This document shows positions 43,596-52,511 of a stretch of 64,000 bases of DNA, piece by piece. Within the stretch, counting starts at the first letter, position 1. Each line of letters opens with the position of its first letter. The notes under the pieces are model-generated. The model was not told the DNA's origin and did not search any database. It worked only from the letters and a program-made list of their open reading frames with translations. The position numbers and the translations under genes were made by a program. Source of the stretch: Solirubrobacter ginsenosidimutans (GTDB taxonomy: Bacteria; Actinomycetota; Thermoleophilia; Solirubrobacterales; Solirubrobacteraceae); NCBI RefSeq assembly GCF_027587205.1, contig NZ_JAPDOD010000008.1, forward strand, positions 130,594 through 194,593. Direction: 5' to 3'.

Positions 43596-44980
43596 CGTTG
43601 GTCGTGATCGACGCGGTGGGTCTGACGCCGCGGGCGCTGAAGCACATGCCGCGCGTGTCCAAGCTGGGCGCCGACGGCTTCCAGGCGACGCTGGACACGA
43701 TCACCCCCGCGGTCACCTGCTCCGTCCAGGCGACGCTGCTGACGGGCCTGCAGCCGACCGATCACGGCATCGTCGGCAACGGCTGGTACTTCCGCGACCT
43801 CGGTGAGGTCTTCCTCTGGCGCCAGCACAACAAGCTCGTGCAGGGCGAGAAGGTGTGGGAGACCGCGCGCCGCTCCAAGCCCGGCTACCGGGCCGCGAAC
43901 CTCTGCTGGTGGTACGCGATGGGCGCGACCACCGACCTGACGGTCACCCCGCGCCCGATCTACCACGCCGACGGTGCGAAGTCGCCGGATTGCTACACGT
44001 ATCCGCCGCAGCTGCACGACAACCTCACCGGCCCGCTCGGCGAGTTCCCCCTGTTCCAGTACTGGGGCCCGACGGCGAACATCAAGTCCACCAAGTGGAT
44101 CGCCGACGCGGCCAAGATCGTGCTGGACAACGAGGCACTGGACCTGCTGCTGGTCTACCTGCCCCACCTGGACTATGACCATCAGCGCTTCGGGCCTGAG
44201 GGCACGGAGGCGCTGAAGGCCGCGCGCGAGCTCGACGAGGTCGCCGGCGACCTGATCGACCACGCACGCGCGCGCGGGGACCAGGTCGTCGTGCTGAGCG
44301 AGTACGGCATCACGCCCGCTCGCCGCCCGGTCGAGATCAACCGTGCGCTGCGCCGTGCGGGGCTGCTGAACGTGTACACGCAGGCGGGCATGGAGTACCT
44401 GGACCCGTGGACCTCACGCGCGTTCGCGGTCTCCGACCATCAGATCGCGCACGTCTACGTCCCGAACGCGGCCGACCTGCCCGCGGCGCGCGAGGCGATC
44501 GCCGCGCTGGATGGCGTGGGTGAGATCCTCGAAGGCGAGGCGCTCAGCACGGCGGGCCTGGCCCACGAGCGCTCCGGCGAGCTCGTCGTGCTCGCCGAGC
44601 GCGACGCCTGGTTCACCTACCACTACTGGCTCGACAACGCCCACGCCCCGGACTTCGGCCAGCAGGTCGAGATCCACCGCAAGCCGGGCTACGACCCCGC
44701 CGAGCTCTTCATGGACCCCGACGACGAGAAGGGCGCCAAGCTCCGTGCGGGCCTCGCGCTCGCGCGCAAGAAGACGGGCTTCCGCTACGTGATGAGCGTG
44801 GTCGGCCTCGACGCCTCCAAGTACGTCAAGGGCACCCACGGCCTGCTCCCGGACAACGACGAGGACGCGCCGGTGTTCCTGTGCAGCGACAAGTCCGTCG
44901 CGCGCGACCGCATCGCTGCGACCGACGTGCGCGACGTGCTGCTGGAACTCAGCGGCGTTTCGGCGCCGACGAACGTCTGA
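43592..44980 (+). CDS. eboF: Alkaline phosphatase/nucleotide pyrophosphatase-like protein (EboF)
   Basis: 462 aa from the ATG at 43592. It has the alkaline-phosphatase superfamily layout: Asp7 (VVIDAVG), nucleophile Thr42 (ITPAVTCSVQAT), YLPHLDYDHQRFGP, VVLSEYGI and KGTHGLLP, which give the two-metal site. The usual DH after the second metal is replaced by SEYG. No signal peptide is visible, so it acts in the cytoplasm. It is the last gene of the cluster, ending at a long hairpin, and probably hydrolyses a phosphate or phosphodiester bond of the pathway intermediate. Confidence 0.85.
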   Translation: MTLVVIDAVGLTPRALKHMPRVSKLGADGFQATLDTITPAVTCSVQATLLTGLQPTDHGIVGNGWYFRDLGEVFLWRQHNKLVQGEKVWETARRSKPGYRAANLCWWYAMGATTDLTVTPRPIYHADGAKSPDCYTYPPQLHDNLTGPLGEFPLFQYWGPTANIKSTKWIADAAKIVLDNEALDLLLVYLPHLDYDHQRFGPEGTEALKAARELDEVAGDLIDHARARGDQVVVLSEYGITPARRPVEINRALRRAGLLNVYTQAGMEYLDPWTSRAFAVSDHQIAHVYVPNAADLPAAREAIAALDGVGEILEGEALSTAGLAHERSGELVVLAERDAWFTYHYWLDNAHAPDFGQQVEIHRKPGYDPAELFMDPDDEKGAKLRAGLALARKKTGFRYVMSVVGLDASKYVKGTHGLLPDNDEDAPVFLCSDKSVARDRIAATDVRDVLLELSGVSAPTNV

Positions 44981-44988
44981 CGAACCGA

Positions 44989-45038
44989 GGGGTGGCTTAC
45001 GTTTCTCCCCTGTGAGAGGGAGAAACGTCAGCCACCCC
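44989..45038. terminator. Long hairpin terminator between convergent operons
   Basis: Stem GGGGTGGCT (44989-44997) with AGCCACCCC (45030-45038), then one mismatch, then ACGTTTCTCCC (44999-45009) with GGGAGAAACGT (45018-45028) and an 8-base loop. About 20 base pairs in all. It lies 9 bp after the eboF stop, before the end of the convergent ROK gene, so it can act in both directions. There is no clear U-tract. The remaining 58 bp to 45096 hold no gene. Confidence 0.75.
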
Positions 45039-45096
45039 CGTGCGCCGCTCCCGCCGGGGCACACCCGTGCCCCCGCTTGAGTGGCTGTCGTTGTGC

Positions 45097-46263
45097 CTAA
45101 GCCGCGAGGCCGGCCTGGATCGCGCGATCCACGGCCTCGGGTGCCAGCACGTGCTCGATCACCATGATCGCGGCGCCGATCGCGCCCGCACGGTCGCCCA
45201 GGCGCGACGGCACGATCCGAAGATCGCCCGTGGCGAGGGGGAGGGAGCGCTGGAAGATGACCTCGCGCACACCCGCCAGCAGTTGCTGGTGGGCCTCGGA
45301 GATGTCGCCGCCGATGACGATCGCGCCCGGGTTGAAGAAGTTCACGCAGCCCGCGAGGACCTCGCCGAGGTAGCGGCCCGCGTCGCGGACGGCCTGGATC
45401 GCCTGCGGCTCACCCGCGCGGACCAGAGCGACGACCTCGCGTGAGGACTCCGCGTGCAGGCCCACGGCGGTGAGGTTGGCGGCGAGCGCGCGCCCACCCG
45501 CGACGGCCTCGAGGCAGCCGATGTTGCCGCAGCGGCATACGACGTCGTCGTGGCCCGCCAGGCGAACATGGCCTATATCGCCGGCCGCGCCCTGGGCGCC
45601 ACGGTGAATCCGGCGCCCGGCCACTATGCCGCAGCCGATACCGGTACCGATTTTGACGTAGAGCAGGTGCTCGATATCGCGCCAGTGGGTCCAGTGCTCG
45701 CCCAGCGCCATGATGTTCACGTCGTTGTCGACGAGCACCGGCGCTTCGTAGTACTTGGAGAACCAGTCGGGGATCGAGTAGCCGTCCCAACCGGGCATGA
45801 TCGGCGGCGCGACGGGCTCGCCGCGCGAGAACGCGACCGGGCCGGGGACGCCGACGCCGATGCCGCGCACGTCGACGGCAGCACGCGAGATCTCGCCCAG
45901 CAGGGCTTCGAAGCTCTCGTGGACGTGCTCGAGGACGGCCTCGGGGCCGTCGGCGATGTCCATGTCGAAGGTCGTCTCGGCGAGCGGCGCGCCCGCGAGG
46001 TCGGACACGACCAGGCGCGAATGCGTCGCACCGAGGTCGGCGACGAGCACCACCCCGGCACCTTGGTTGAACGCCAGGACGGTCGGGGGGCGCCCACCAG
46101 TGGAGGCACTTCCACCCGCTTCGTAGACCAATTGGTGCGCGAGCAGCGCGTCGAGGCGCTGCGCCACCGTCGAGCGGGCGAGGCCCGTCCGGCGCACCAG
46201 GTCCGCGCGCGTAACGGCCTCCCCGTTACGGATCAGACGGAGCAGCGACCCCGCACCCGTCAT
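45097..46263 (-). CDS. ROK family transcriptional regulator 1
   Basis: 388 aa from the ATG at 46263, with GGAG eight bases upstream. An N-terminal winged helix (TRADLVRRTGLARSTVAQRLDALL) is joined to a ROK sugar-kinase-like domain with LVADLGATHSRLVVSDLAG, VDNDVNIMALGEHW, GTGIGCGIV and the zinc motif CRCGNIGCLE. It probably represses sugar genes and responds to a sugar or sugar phosphate. It is a close paralogue of the next gene. Confidence 0.9.
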   Translation of the reverse strand: MTGAGSLLRLIRNGEAVTRADLVRRTGLARSTVAQRLDALLAHQLVYEAGGSASTGGRPPTVLAFNQGAGVVLVADLGATHSRLVVSDLAGAPLAETTFDMDIADGPEAVLEHVHESFEALLGEISRAAVDVRGIGVGVPGPVAFSRGEPVAPPIMPGWDGYSIPDWFSKYYEAPVLVDNDVNIMALGEHWTHWRDIEHLLYVKIGTGIGCGIVAGRRIHRGAQGAAGDIGHVRLAGHDDVVCRCGNIGCLEAVAGGRALAANLTAVGLHAESSREVVALVRAGEPQAIQAVRDAGRYLGEVLAGCVNFFNPGAIVIGGDISEAHQQLLAGVREVIFQRSLPLATGDLRIVPSRLGDRAGAIGAAIMVIEHVLAPEAVDRAIQAGLAA

Positions 46264-46409
46264 CACATCGCTCCAATCGTCACACAAACCGCCATCGGCG
46301 GAAGTAAAGCAGAGCTAGCGGCGGGTTTGGTGCGCGTCATGGCCCAAAGTTCGATGGGCGGTCCGACAAACCGGCAGGGCTTTACCCCGATCACGTAATA
46401 ACAAACCGC

Positions 46410-47639
46410 TCAATGCGACGGTTGGCGCCTGCGCGGCGCCCCGCCCATGTAGGCCTGGATGGCCCGATCGACGGTCTCTGGAGCGAGCACGTGCTCGATC
46501 ACCATGATCGCCGCGCCGATCACGCCCGCGCGGTCGCCGAGCTGCGAGCTGCCCATCCGCAGATCGCGCGTCGCCATCGGCAGCGACCGCCCGAACGACA
46601 CCTCGCGCACGCCCGCGAGGAGCTGCTGATGTGCCTCGGCGAGGTCGCCGCCGAGGACGATCGCGCCCGGGTTGAAGAAGTTGATGCACTCCGCGAGCAC
46701 CTCGCCGAGGCAGCGGCCGGCCTCGCGCACCGCCTGGATCGCCATCGGCTCACCCGCCCGCACGAGCGCGACCACGTCGCGCGAGGTCTTCGCCGGGAGG
46801 CCTGCGGCGCTCAGCCGCGCGGCCAGCGCCCGCCCGCCCGCGACCTCCTCGAGGCAGCCGATGTTGCCGCAGCGGCAGACGACGTCGTCGTAGCCGGCGA
46901 GCCGCACGTGGCCGATGTCGCCCGCCGCGCCCTGGGCGCCGCGGTGGATGCGCCGCCCGGAGACGATCCCGCAGCCGATCCCGGTCCCGACCTTCACGTA
47001 GAGCAGGTGCTCCGTGTCGCGCCAGTGGGTCCAGTGCTCGCCCAGGGCCATGATGTTCACGTCGTTGTCGACGAGCACCGGCGCGTCGTAGTAGTGCGAG
47101 AACCAGCCCGGGATCGAGAAGCCGTCCCAGCCAGGCATCATCGGCGGCGCCACCGGCTCCCCACGTGAGAACGCGACCGGCGCGGGGATGCCGATCCCGA
47201 TGCCGCGGACGTCGTCGCGCTCGCGCCCGATGTCCTCCAGCAACGCGCCGAAGCGCTCGTGCAGCCAGCCGAGCACCTCTTCGGGCGGGCGCGTGACGTC
47301 GGTGTCGAAGGCCTGCTCGCGCAGGGGCGCCCCCGCGAGGTCCGACACGGCCAGCCGCGAATGCGTCGCGCCGAGGTCGGCGACCAGGATCACGCCCGCG
47401 CTGCGATTGAAGGCGAGCACCGTCGGCGGCCGCCCGCCGGTCGATACGCTGCCGCCCGCCTCGTAAACGAGCTGGTGTGCGAGCAGCGCCTCGACGCGCT
47501 GCGCGACGGTCGACCTGGCAAGGCCGGTCCTGCGCGCAAGATCTGCGCGGGTCACCGCCTCGCCGTCGCGGATCAGGCTCAGGACCTGCCCGGCGCCGAC
47601 CGGTGACGTCGGGTCCTGACTCTCTCCCGCGGTAAGCAT
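46410..47639 (-). CDS. ROK family transcriptional regulator 2
   Basis: 409 aa from the ATG at 47639. Nearly the same architecture and sequence as the neighbour (RADLARRTGLARSTVAQRVE, then VDNDVNIMALGEHWTHWRD, CRCGNIGCLEEVAGGRALAA), so the pair arose by tandem duplication. There is no clear ribosome site before the ATG. It is divergent from the oxidoreductase/ABC operon and probably regulates it. The 146-bp gap behind it (46264-46409), before regulator 1, holds no gene. Confidence 0.9.
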   Translation of the reverse strand: MLTAGESQDPTSPVGAGQVLSLIRDGEAVTRADLARRTGLARSTVAQRVEALLAHQLVYEAGGSVSTGGRPPTVLAFNRSAGVILVADLGATHSRLAVSDLAGAPLREQAFDTDVTRPPEEVLGWLHERFGALLEDIGRERDDVRGIGIGIPAPVAFSRGEPVAPPMMPGWDGFSIPGWFSHYYDAPVLVDNDVNIMALGEHWTHWRDTEHLLYVKVGTGIGCGIVSGRRIHRGAQGAAGDIGHVRLAGYDDVVCRCGNIGCLEEVAGGRALAARLSAAGLPAKTSRDVVALVRAGEPMAIQAVREAGRCLGEVLAECINFFNPGAIVLGGDLAEAHQQLLAGVREVSFGRSLPMATRDLRMGSSQLGDRAGVIGAAIMVIEHVLAPETVDRAIQAYMGGAPRRRQPSH

Positions 47640-47738
47640 GTAAGGAGTTAACCAGACTTCGCGGCCCAAAACGACTGAAGTGCTCACGATGACACGGGGA
47701 TTGTCGCTCGACACGTCTAACTCACTGCAACCTTTTGC

Positions 47739-47767
47739 TTGACAGTTGGATAAAGCCCGGCTAGGTT
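47739..47767 (+). promoter_or_regulatory. Sigma70-like promoter, probably leaderless
   Basis: TTGACA (47739-47744), a 17-bp spacer and TAGGTT (47762-47767), in the intergenic gap before the sugar oxidoreductase/ABC operon. The ATG at 47775 lies about where transcription would begin, so the message could start at or within a base or two of the initiator codon. Confidence 0.6.
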
Positions 47768-47774
47768 GGTCCGC

Positions 47775-48929
47775 ATGTCACGAGGTGTTCGTGTTGCCAT
47801 CGCAGGGACCGGGTTCATCGGTGCCGTTCATGCGCGCTCCGCCCGGCTTGCAGGCGCTCGCCTCGTCGGGGTTGCCGCGTCCACACCCGAGCGCGCGGCT
47901 CGCGCGGCGGGCGTCTTAGGAGCCGAGCGCGCCTTCGCGTCCGCGCAGGCGCTCGTGGAATCCCCGGACGTGGACGTCGTCCACATCTGCACGCCCAACA
48001 ATCTGCACGTCCCGCTCGCCGAGGCGGCGCTCGCGGCCGGCAAGCATGTGATCTGCGAGAAGCCGATCGCGCTCGACAGCTTCGGCGCGCAGCAGATCAC
48101 CGATGCCGCGGCTGACGCGGACCGGATCGCGGCCGTGCCCTTCGTCTACCGGTACTACCCGACGGTGCGCGAGGCGCGCGAGCGCGTGCGCTCGGGTGTG
48201 TCGGGCCCCGCGCGGCTGATCCACGGCTCCTATCTGCAGGACTGGCTGCTGCGTCCCGAAGATGACAACTGGCGCGTGGAAGAGGACCTCGGCGGCGCCT
48301 CGCGCGCCTTCGCCGACATCGGCTCGCACTGGTGCGATCTCGCGGAGTTCGTCAGCGGCCAGCGGATCACCCGCCTGTGCGCCCAGACGCTGACCGCGCT
48401 CCCGGAGCGCATCAAGAACGAGTCGCACGCGGCCTTCCAGTCCGTCGACGGCGACGGCACGCCCCGCTCGGTCGGCACCGAGGACGCGGCCGTCGTCCAG
48501 TTCGAGACCGACGGCGGCGCGGTCGGGTCCACGATCATCAGCCAGATCTCGGCGGGCCGCAAGAACCGGCTCTGGCTCGAGATCGACGCCTCCAACGAGG
48601 CCCTGGTCTTCTGCCAGGAGGAGCCCGAGTCGCTGTGGGTCGGCCGTCGTGAGAGCGCGACGCTGATCAAGCGCGACCCCGAGCACCTCTCGGCGGCGGC
48701 GCAGCGCTACGCCGTGCTGCCCGCCGGACATCCCCAAGGCTACGCTGACTGCTTCGACGCGTTCGTGGCGGAGGTCTACGACGCGGTGGCCGGCAACGAG
48801 CCGGCGGGTGGATTGCCGGTCTTCGCGGACGGCCTGCGGGCCTCGCGCATCACCGACGCCGTCCTCACGTCGGCGCGCGAGGAGCGATGGGTGGATGTCA
48901 TGATCGAAGCTGCGGGGGTGACCGGATGA
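47775..48929 (+). CDS. Gfo/Idh/MocA family oxidoreductase
   Basis: 384 aa from the ATG at 47775. N-terminal Rossmann domain with AIAGTGFIGAVHARSARLAG and the hallmark EKP (ICEKPIALDSF), then the dimerisation/catalytic domain with AFADIGSHWCDLAEFV. NAD(P)-dependent oxidation of a sugar, inositol or glycoside is the family role. The operon it leads encodes a ribose-type ABC transporter, so it probably acts on the imported sugar. Confidence 0.9.
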   Translation: MSRGVRVAIAGTGFIGAVHARSARLAGARLVGVAASTPERAARAAGVLGAERAFASAQALVESPDVDVVHICTPNNLHVPLAEAALAAGKHVICEKPIALDSFGAQQITDAAADADRIAAVPFVYRYYPTVREARERVRSGVSGPARLIHGSYLQDWLLRPEDDNWRVEEDLGGASRAFADIGSHWCDLAEFVSGQRITRLCAQTLTALPERIKNESHAAFQSVDGDGTPRSVGTEDAAVVQFETDGGAVGSTIISQISAGRKNRLWLEIDASNEALVFCQEEPESLWVGRRESATLIKRDPEHLSAAAQRYAVLPAGHPQGYADCFDAFVAEVYDAVAGNEPAGGLPVFADGLRASRITDAVLTSAREERWVDVMIEAAGVTG

Positions 48930-50452
48930 GTAACGACGCGCCTCTGCTCGAGGTCCGGGGGATCACGAAGCAGTATCCGGGGGTGCGCGCCCTCAAGGGC
49001 GTGGACTTCGACGTGCGCGCTGGGGAAGTGCACTGCCTGCTGGGGCCTAACGGCGCCGGCAAATCGACGTTGATCAAGTGCGTGTCGGGCGTGGTCGCCC
49101 CGACCGAGGGAGAGATCCTCGTCGAAGGTCAGCTGCTGCCCGTCGGCGAGCCGTCGGAGTCCATGGCCCGGGGGGTCGGGACGATCTATCAGGAACTCGA
49201 CCTCGTCGAGGACCTGCGCGTCGCCGAGAGCATCTTCCTCGGGCACGAGCCGCGCCGCTTCGGCCTGATGGACCGGTCGAAGATGAAGGCCGAGACGCGC
49301 GCGCTGCTCGAGCGCCTCGGGCACGCCGACATCGGCGCCGACATGTTCGTGCGCTCGCTGCGCCCCGCGGCCCAGCAGATCGTCTCGATCGCCCGCGCGC
49401 TGTCGCGTGACGTCAAGTTGCTGATCATGGACGAGCCGTCCGCGATCCTCGACGACGGCGAGGTCGAGGTCCTCTTCGGCGTGGTCCGCAGGCTTGCGGC
49501 CGACGGCGTCGGCGTCATCTACATCTCGCACCGCCTGGACGAGATCAAGCGCATCGGCGACCGCGTCACGGTGCTCTCCGACGGGCGCACGGTGGCGACC
49601 GGCCTCCCGGCCGACACGCCCCGCGGCGAGCTCGTCGAGAAGATGGTCGGCCGCCGCGTCGACCAGCTCTATCCCGACCGCGCCAAGGGCTCTGACGATG
49701 TCGTCCTCGACGTGCGCGGCGTCTCCCACGCGCCGCGGGTCAAGGAGTGCTCGTTCGAGGTCCGCGCCGGCGAGGTCGTCGGGATCGGCGGCCTGGTGGG
49801 CGCCGGCCGGACCGAGCTGCTGCGGCTGGTCTACGGGCTCGATCGGCCCGACACCGGCGAGGTCTACCTCGACGGTAAGAAGCTTCCGTCAGGGCGTCCG
49901 GACGTCGCGATCGATCGCGGGATCGGCCTCGCGCCCGAGGATCGCAAGTCCCAGGGCCTGCTGCTCGGCTGGAGCCTGTCCAAGAACGTCAGCCTCTCCG
50001 ACCTGCGCCGGTTCACGACCGGCGGCTGGATCAGCCTGAAGGCCGAGCGCGAGGCCACCGGCGAGAAGCTCCGCGAGCTCAATACGGTGCCGGACGATCC
50101 GGACCGGATCACGCGTGAGCTCTCCGGCGGCAACCAGCAGAAGGTCGTGCTCGCGCGCTGGCTGCTGCGCGATTGCCGCGTGCTGCTGCTCGACGAGCCG
50201 ACGCGCGGCGTCGACGTCGGCGCCAAGGCCGAGATCTACCGTCTGATCGCCGAGCTCTCGGCGCGGGGCATCGCCGTCGTGGTGGTCTCGTCGGAGATGG
50301 AAGAGCTGATGGGGCTGAGCACCCGCATCCTCATCATGCGCGAGGGCGAGCTCGTCGCCGAGCTCGCAGGGGAGAGCGCGACCGAGGTCGAGCTCCTGAG
50401 CCACGCCGTCGCCCCGACGGATACCGATGTTGTCTTGGAGGAGACCCGATGA
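48926..50452 (+). CDS. Sugar ABC transporter ATPase (RbsA/MglA type, two domains)
   Basis: 508 aa from the ATG at 48926, overlapping the previous stop by 4 bp. Two ABC domains: the first with Walker A GPNGAGKS, signature LRPAAQQIVSIARAL and Walker B LLIMDEP; the second with a degenerate Walker A (GGLVGAGRTE), signature LSGGNQQKVVLARW and LLLDEPTRGVDVG. This arrangement is typical of monosaccharide importers for ribose, xylose, galactose or inositol. Confidence 0.93.
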   Translation: MSNDAPLLEVRGITKQYPGVRALKGVDFDVRAGEVHCLLGPNGAGKSTLIKCVSGVVAPTEGEILVEGQLLPVGEPSESMARGVGTIYQELDLVEDLRVAESIFLGHEPRRFGLMDRSKMKAETRALLERLGHADIGADMFVRSLRPAAQQIVSIARALSRDVKLLIMDEPSAILDDGEVEVLFGVVRRLAADGVGVIYISHRLDEIKRIGDRVTVLSDGRTVATGLPADTPRGELVEKMVGRRVDQLYPDRAKGSDDVVLDVRGVSHAPRVKECSFEVRAGEVVGIGGLVGAGRTELLRLVYGLDRPDTGEVYLDGKKLPSGRPDVAIDRGIGLAPEDRKSQGLLLGWSLSKNVSLSDLRRFTTGGWISLKAEREATGEKLRELNTVPDDPDRITRELSGGNQQKVVLARWLLRDCRVLLLDEPTRGVDVGAKAEIYRLIAELSARGIAVVVVSSEMEELMGLSTRILIMREGELVAELAGESATEVELLSHAVAPTDTDVVLEETR

Positions 50453-51423
50453 CCACCACCCCCGCGGCGCCGGCCGCGAATGCACCCGCGCCGGCGAGGT
50501 CCGGGCGCAAATTCAACTTCCAGGACTACGCCCTGGTCGCGGTGATCGCGATCCTGATCATCGTGGGCGGGATCCTCGAGGGGTCCTCGTTCGTCTCCAA
50601 GGACAACTTCTTCAACGTCCTGCGCCAGGGCAGCATCGTCGGCGTCCTCGCGATCGGCATGACGTTCGTCATCGCCACCGCGGGCATCGACCTGTCGGTC
50701 GGCTCGATGGTCGCCGCCTGCGGCGTCGCCGGCGGCCTGCTCGTGGACTCGGGCGACCTGATGTTCATCGTGGCCGCCTTGGCCTTCGGCATCGCCCTCG
50801 GCGCCATCAACGGCGCGGCGATCTCCTACGGCAAGGTCGTGCCGTTCATCGCGACCCTGGCGATGCTGCTGATCGCCCGAGGGCTGGCGCTCTGGATGAG
50901 CGACAAGACCCCCATCTCGCTGTTCAGTCTTGACTCTGTGCGTTGGTTCGGAACTGGGGAGATCCTGACCATCCCGTCGTCGCTCGTCGTGTTTCTCGTC
51001 GTGGCGGCGATCGGTTGGGTGCTTTTGAATCGCACCCCGTATGGCCGCTACGTCGTAGCGGTCGGTGGCAATCCGGAGGCAGCACGCATCGCCGGTGTGA
51101 AGGTCCAGCGGATCCTGTTCAGCGTGTACGTGCTGAGCGGGCTCTGCGCTGGTATTGCCGCGGTCCTGCTGTGCGGCCGGCTGGCGAGCGCCTCGCCCGT
51201 CTCCGGCAACCTGTACGAGCTCGACGCGATCGCCGCCGTGGTTATCGGCGGGACGAGCCTGGCCGGAGGTCGCGCGACGATCGTCGGCACGGTCCTCGGC
51301 GTCATCACGTTCGCGCTCGTCTTCAACCTGCTCACGCTGATGAATCTCGCGGTTGAGATCCAGCAGGTGACCAAGGGCGGGATCATCCTCGCCGCGGTCC
51401 TCCTGCAGCGTCGTAGCAGCTGA
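50449..51423 (+). CDS. Sugar ABC transporter permease (RbsC-like)
   Basis: 324 aa from the ATG at 50449 (ATGA overlap). Eight to ten membrane helices with the family signatures VGVLAIGMTFVIATAGIDLSVG, FIATLAMLLIARGLALW, GRYVVAVGGNPEAARIAGVK and GRATIVGTVLG. It pairs with the two-domain ATPase and the binding protein that follows. Confidence 0.93.
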   Translation: MTTTPAAPAANAPAPARSGRKFNFQDYALVAVIAILIIVGGILEGSSFVSKDNFFNVLRQGSIVGVLAIGMTFVIATAGIDLSVGSMVAACGVAGGLLVDSGDLMFIVAALAFGIALGAINGAAISYGKVVPFIATLAMLLIARGLALWMSDKTPISLFSLDSVRWFGTGEILTIPSSLVVFLVVAAIGWVLLNRTPYGRYVVAVGGNPEAARIAGVKVQRILFSVYVLSGLCAGIAAVLLCGRLASASPVSGNLYELDAIAAVVIGGTSLAGGRATIVGTVLGVITFALVFNLLTLMNLAVEIQQVTKGGIILAAVLLQRRSS

Positions 51424-51465
51424 TCTACATCGTTCCTAGGTAGTCCAATGAGGAGGAGTGCCCAA

Positions 51466-52506
51466 ATGAAGTTCAAGCGTGTCGCGCCGGTGGTGTTCAC
51501 CGGCATGGCCCTCATGGGCGTCGCCGCCTGTGGCGGTAGCGACAACAAGTCAGATACTGCGTCGACTCCGACGGCGACGGCTTCGGCCAGCACCGACGAG
51601 GCCGCGGTCCAGGGCGCGTCGGACGTCAAGGTCGCGTTCAGCGCCCCGGCGGCCGACCATGGTTGGCTCAAGGCGCTGTCCGACAACGCCAAGGCCAAGG
51701 CCAAGGAGCTCGGCATCGACATGAAGGTGTCCGACAGCGCGACGACGTCGGCCGAGCAGGCCGATCAGATCGAGACGCTGATCCAGGACAAGCCCGACGT
51801 GCTCGTCGTGCTCCCGAACGAGGGTGAGCCGCTCACGCCCGTCGCCCAGAAGGCGATGGACCAGGGCATCCAGGTCATCAACATCGACCGCGAGTTCTCG
51901 GCCGCTTCGGCGTACCACACGCTGATCGCGGGCGACAACTACGGCATCGGCGTGCAGGCCGGCAACTTCTTCGCCGACCAGCTGAAGTGCAAGGGCAACG
52001 TCGCCGAGATCCAGGGCATCGCCGGCATCTCCGTGACCGAGCAGCGCTCGCAGGGCTTCGCCGACCAGATCAAGAAGCGCTGCAACGGCGGCATCAAGAT
52101 CGTCGCGCAGCAGCCGGCCGACTTCGCGCCGGACAAGGGCCTCACCGTCATGGAGAACATCCTCCAGAAGAACAAGGACATCCAGGCCGTCTACACGCAC
52201 GACGACGACATGGGTGAGGGCGTCGCGGCCGCCATCGAGAACGCCGGCCTCCAGGACAAGATCTGGATGACGGGCGCCGGCGGCTCCAAGGCCGTCATGA
52301 ACAAGATCAAGGAAGGCAGCGAGTGGAAGGCGACCTTCCTCTACAACCCGGCCATGTCCGCTGACGCGGTGTACCTCGCGTCGCTGCTGGGTCAGAAGAA
52401 GGGCCTCCCGGGCTTCGCCGCTCCGGACATCCCCTCCAAGATCATCCTCTCGGCCACCACGGTGACCAAGGACAACGTCGATCAGTACATGAGCCTCGGC
52501 TTCTAA
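51466..52506 (+). CDS. Sugar ABC transporter substrate-binding lipoprotein
   Basis: 346 aa from the ATG at 51466, preceded by a strong AGGAGGAG site. Lipobox MGVAACGGSD, then an Ala/Ser/Thr linker. Type-I periplasmic binding fold: SDVKVAFSAPAADHGWLKAL, DKPDVLVVLPNEGEPLTP, VINIDREF, QGIAGISVTEQRSQGF and AVYTHDDDMGEGVAAAIENA. It captures a sugar, most likely a monosaccharide or cyclitol, and delivers it to the permease. It ends 5 bp from the convergent MarR gene. Confidence 0.92.
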   Translation: MKFKRVAPVVFTGMALMGVAACGGSDNKSDTASTPTATASASTDEAAVQGASDVKVAFSAPAADHGWLKALSDNAKAKAKELGIDMKVSDSATTSAEQADQIETLIQDKPDVLVVLPNEGEPLTPVAQKAMDQGIQVINIDREFSAASAYHTLIAGDNYGIGVQAGNFFADQLKCKGNVAEIQGIAGISVTEQRSQGFADQIKKRCNGGIKIVAQQPADFAPDKGLTVMENILQKNKDIQAVYTHDDDMGEGVAAAIENAGLQDKIWMTGAGGSKAVMNKIKEGSEWKATFLYNPAMSADAVYLASLLGQKKGLPGFAAPDIPSKIILSATTVTKDNVDQYMSLGF

Positions 52507-52511
52507 GCAGG

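Noticed and set aside
44989..45038. Possible attachment site or mobile-element end
   Set aside because: It is a simple long hairpin placed exactly between two convergent gene ends, with no integrase or matching repeat elsewhere in the window.
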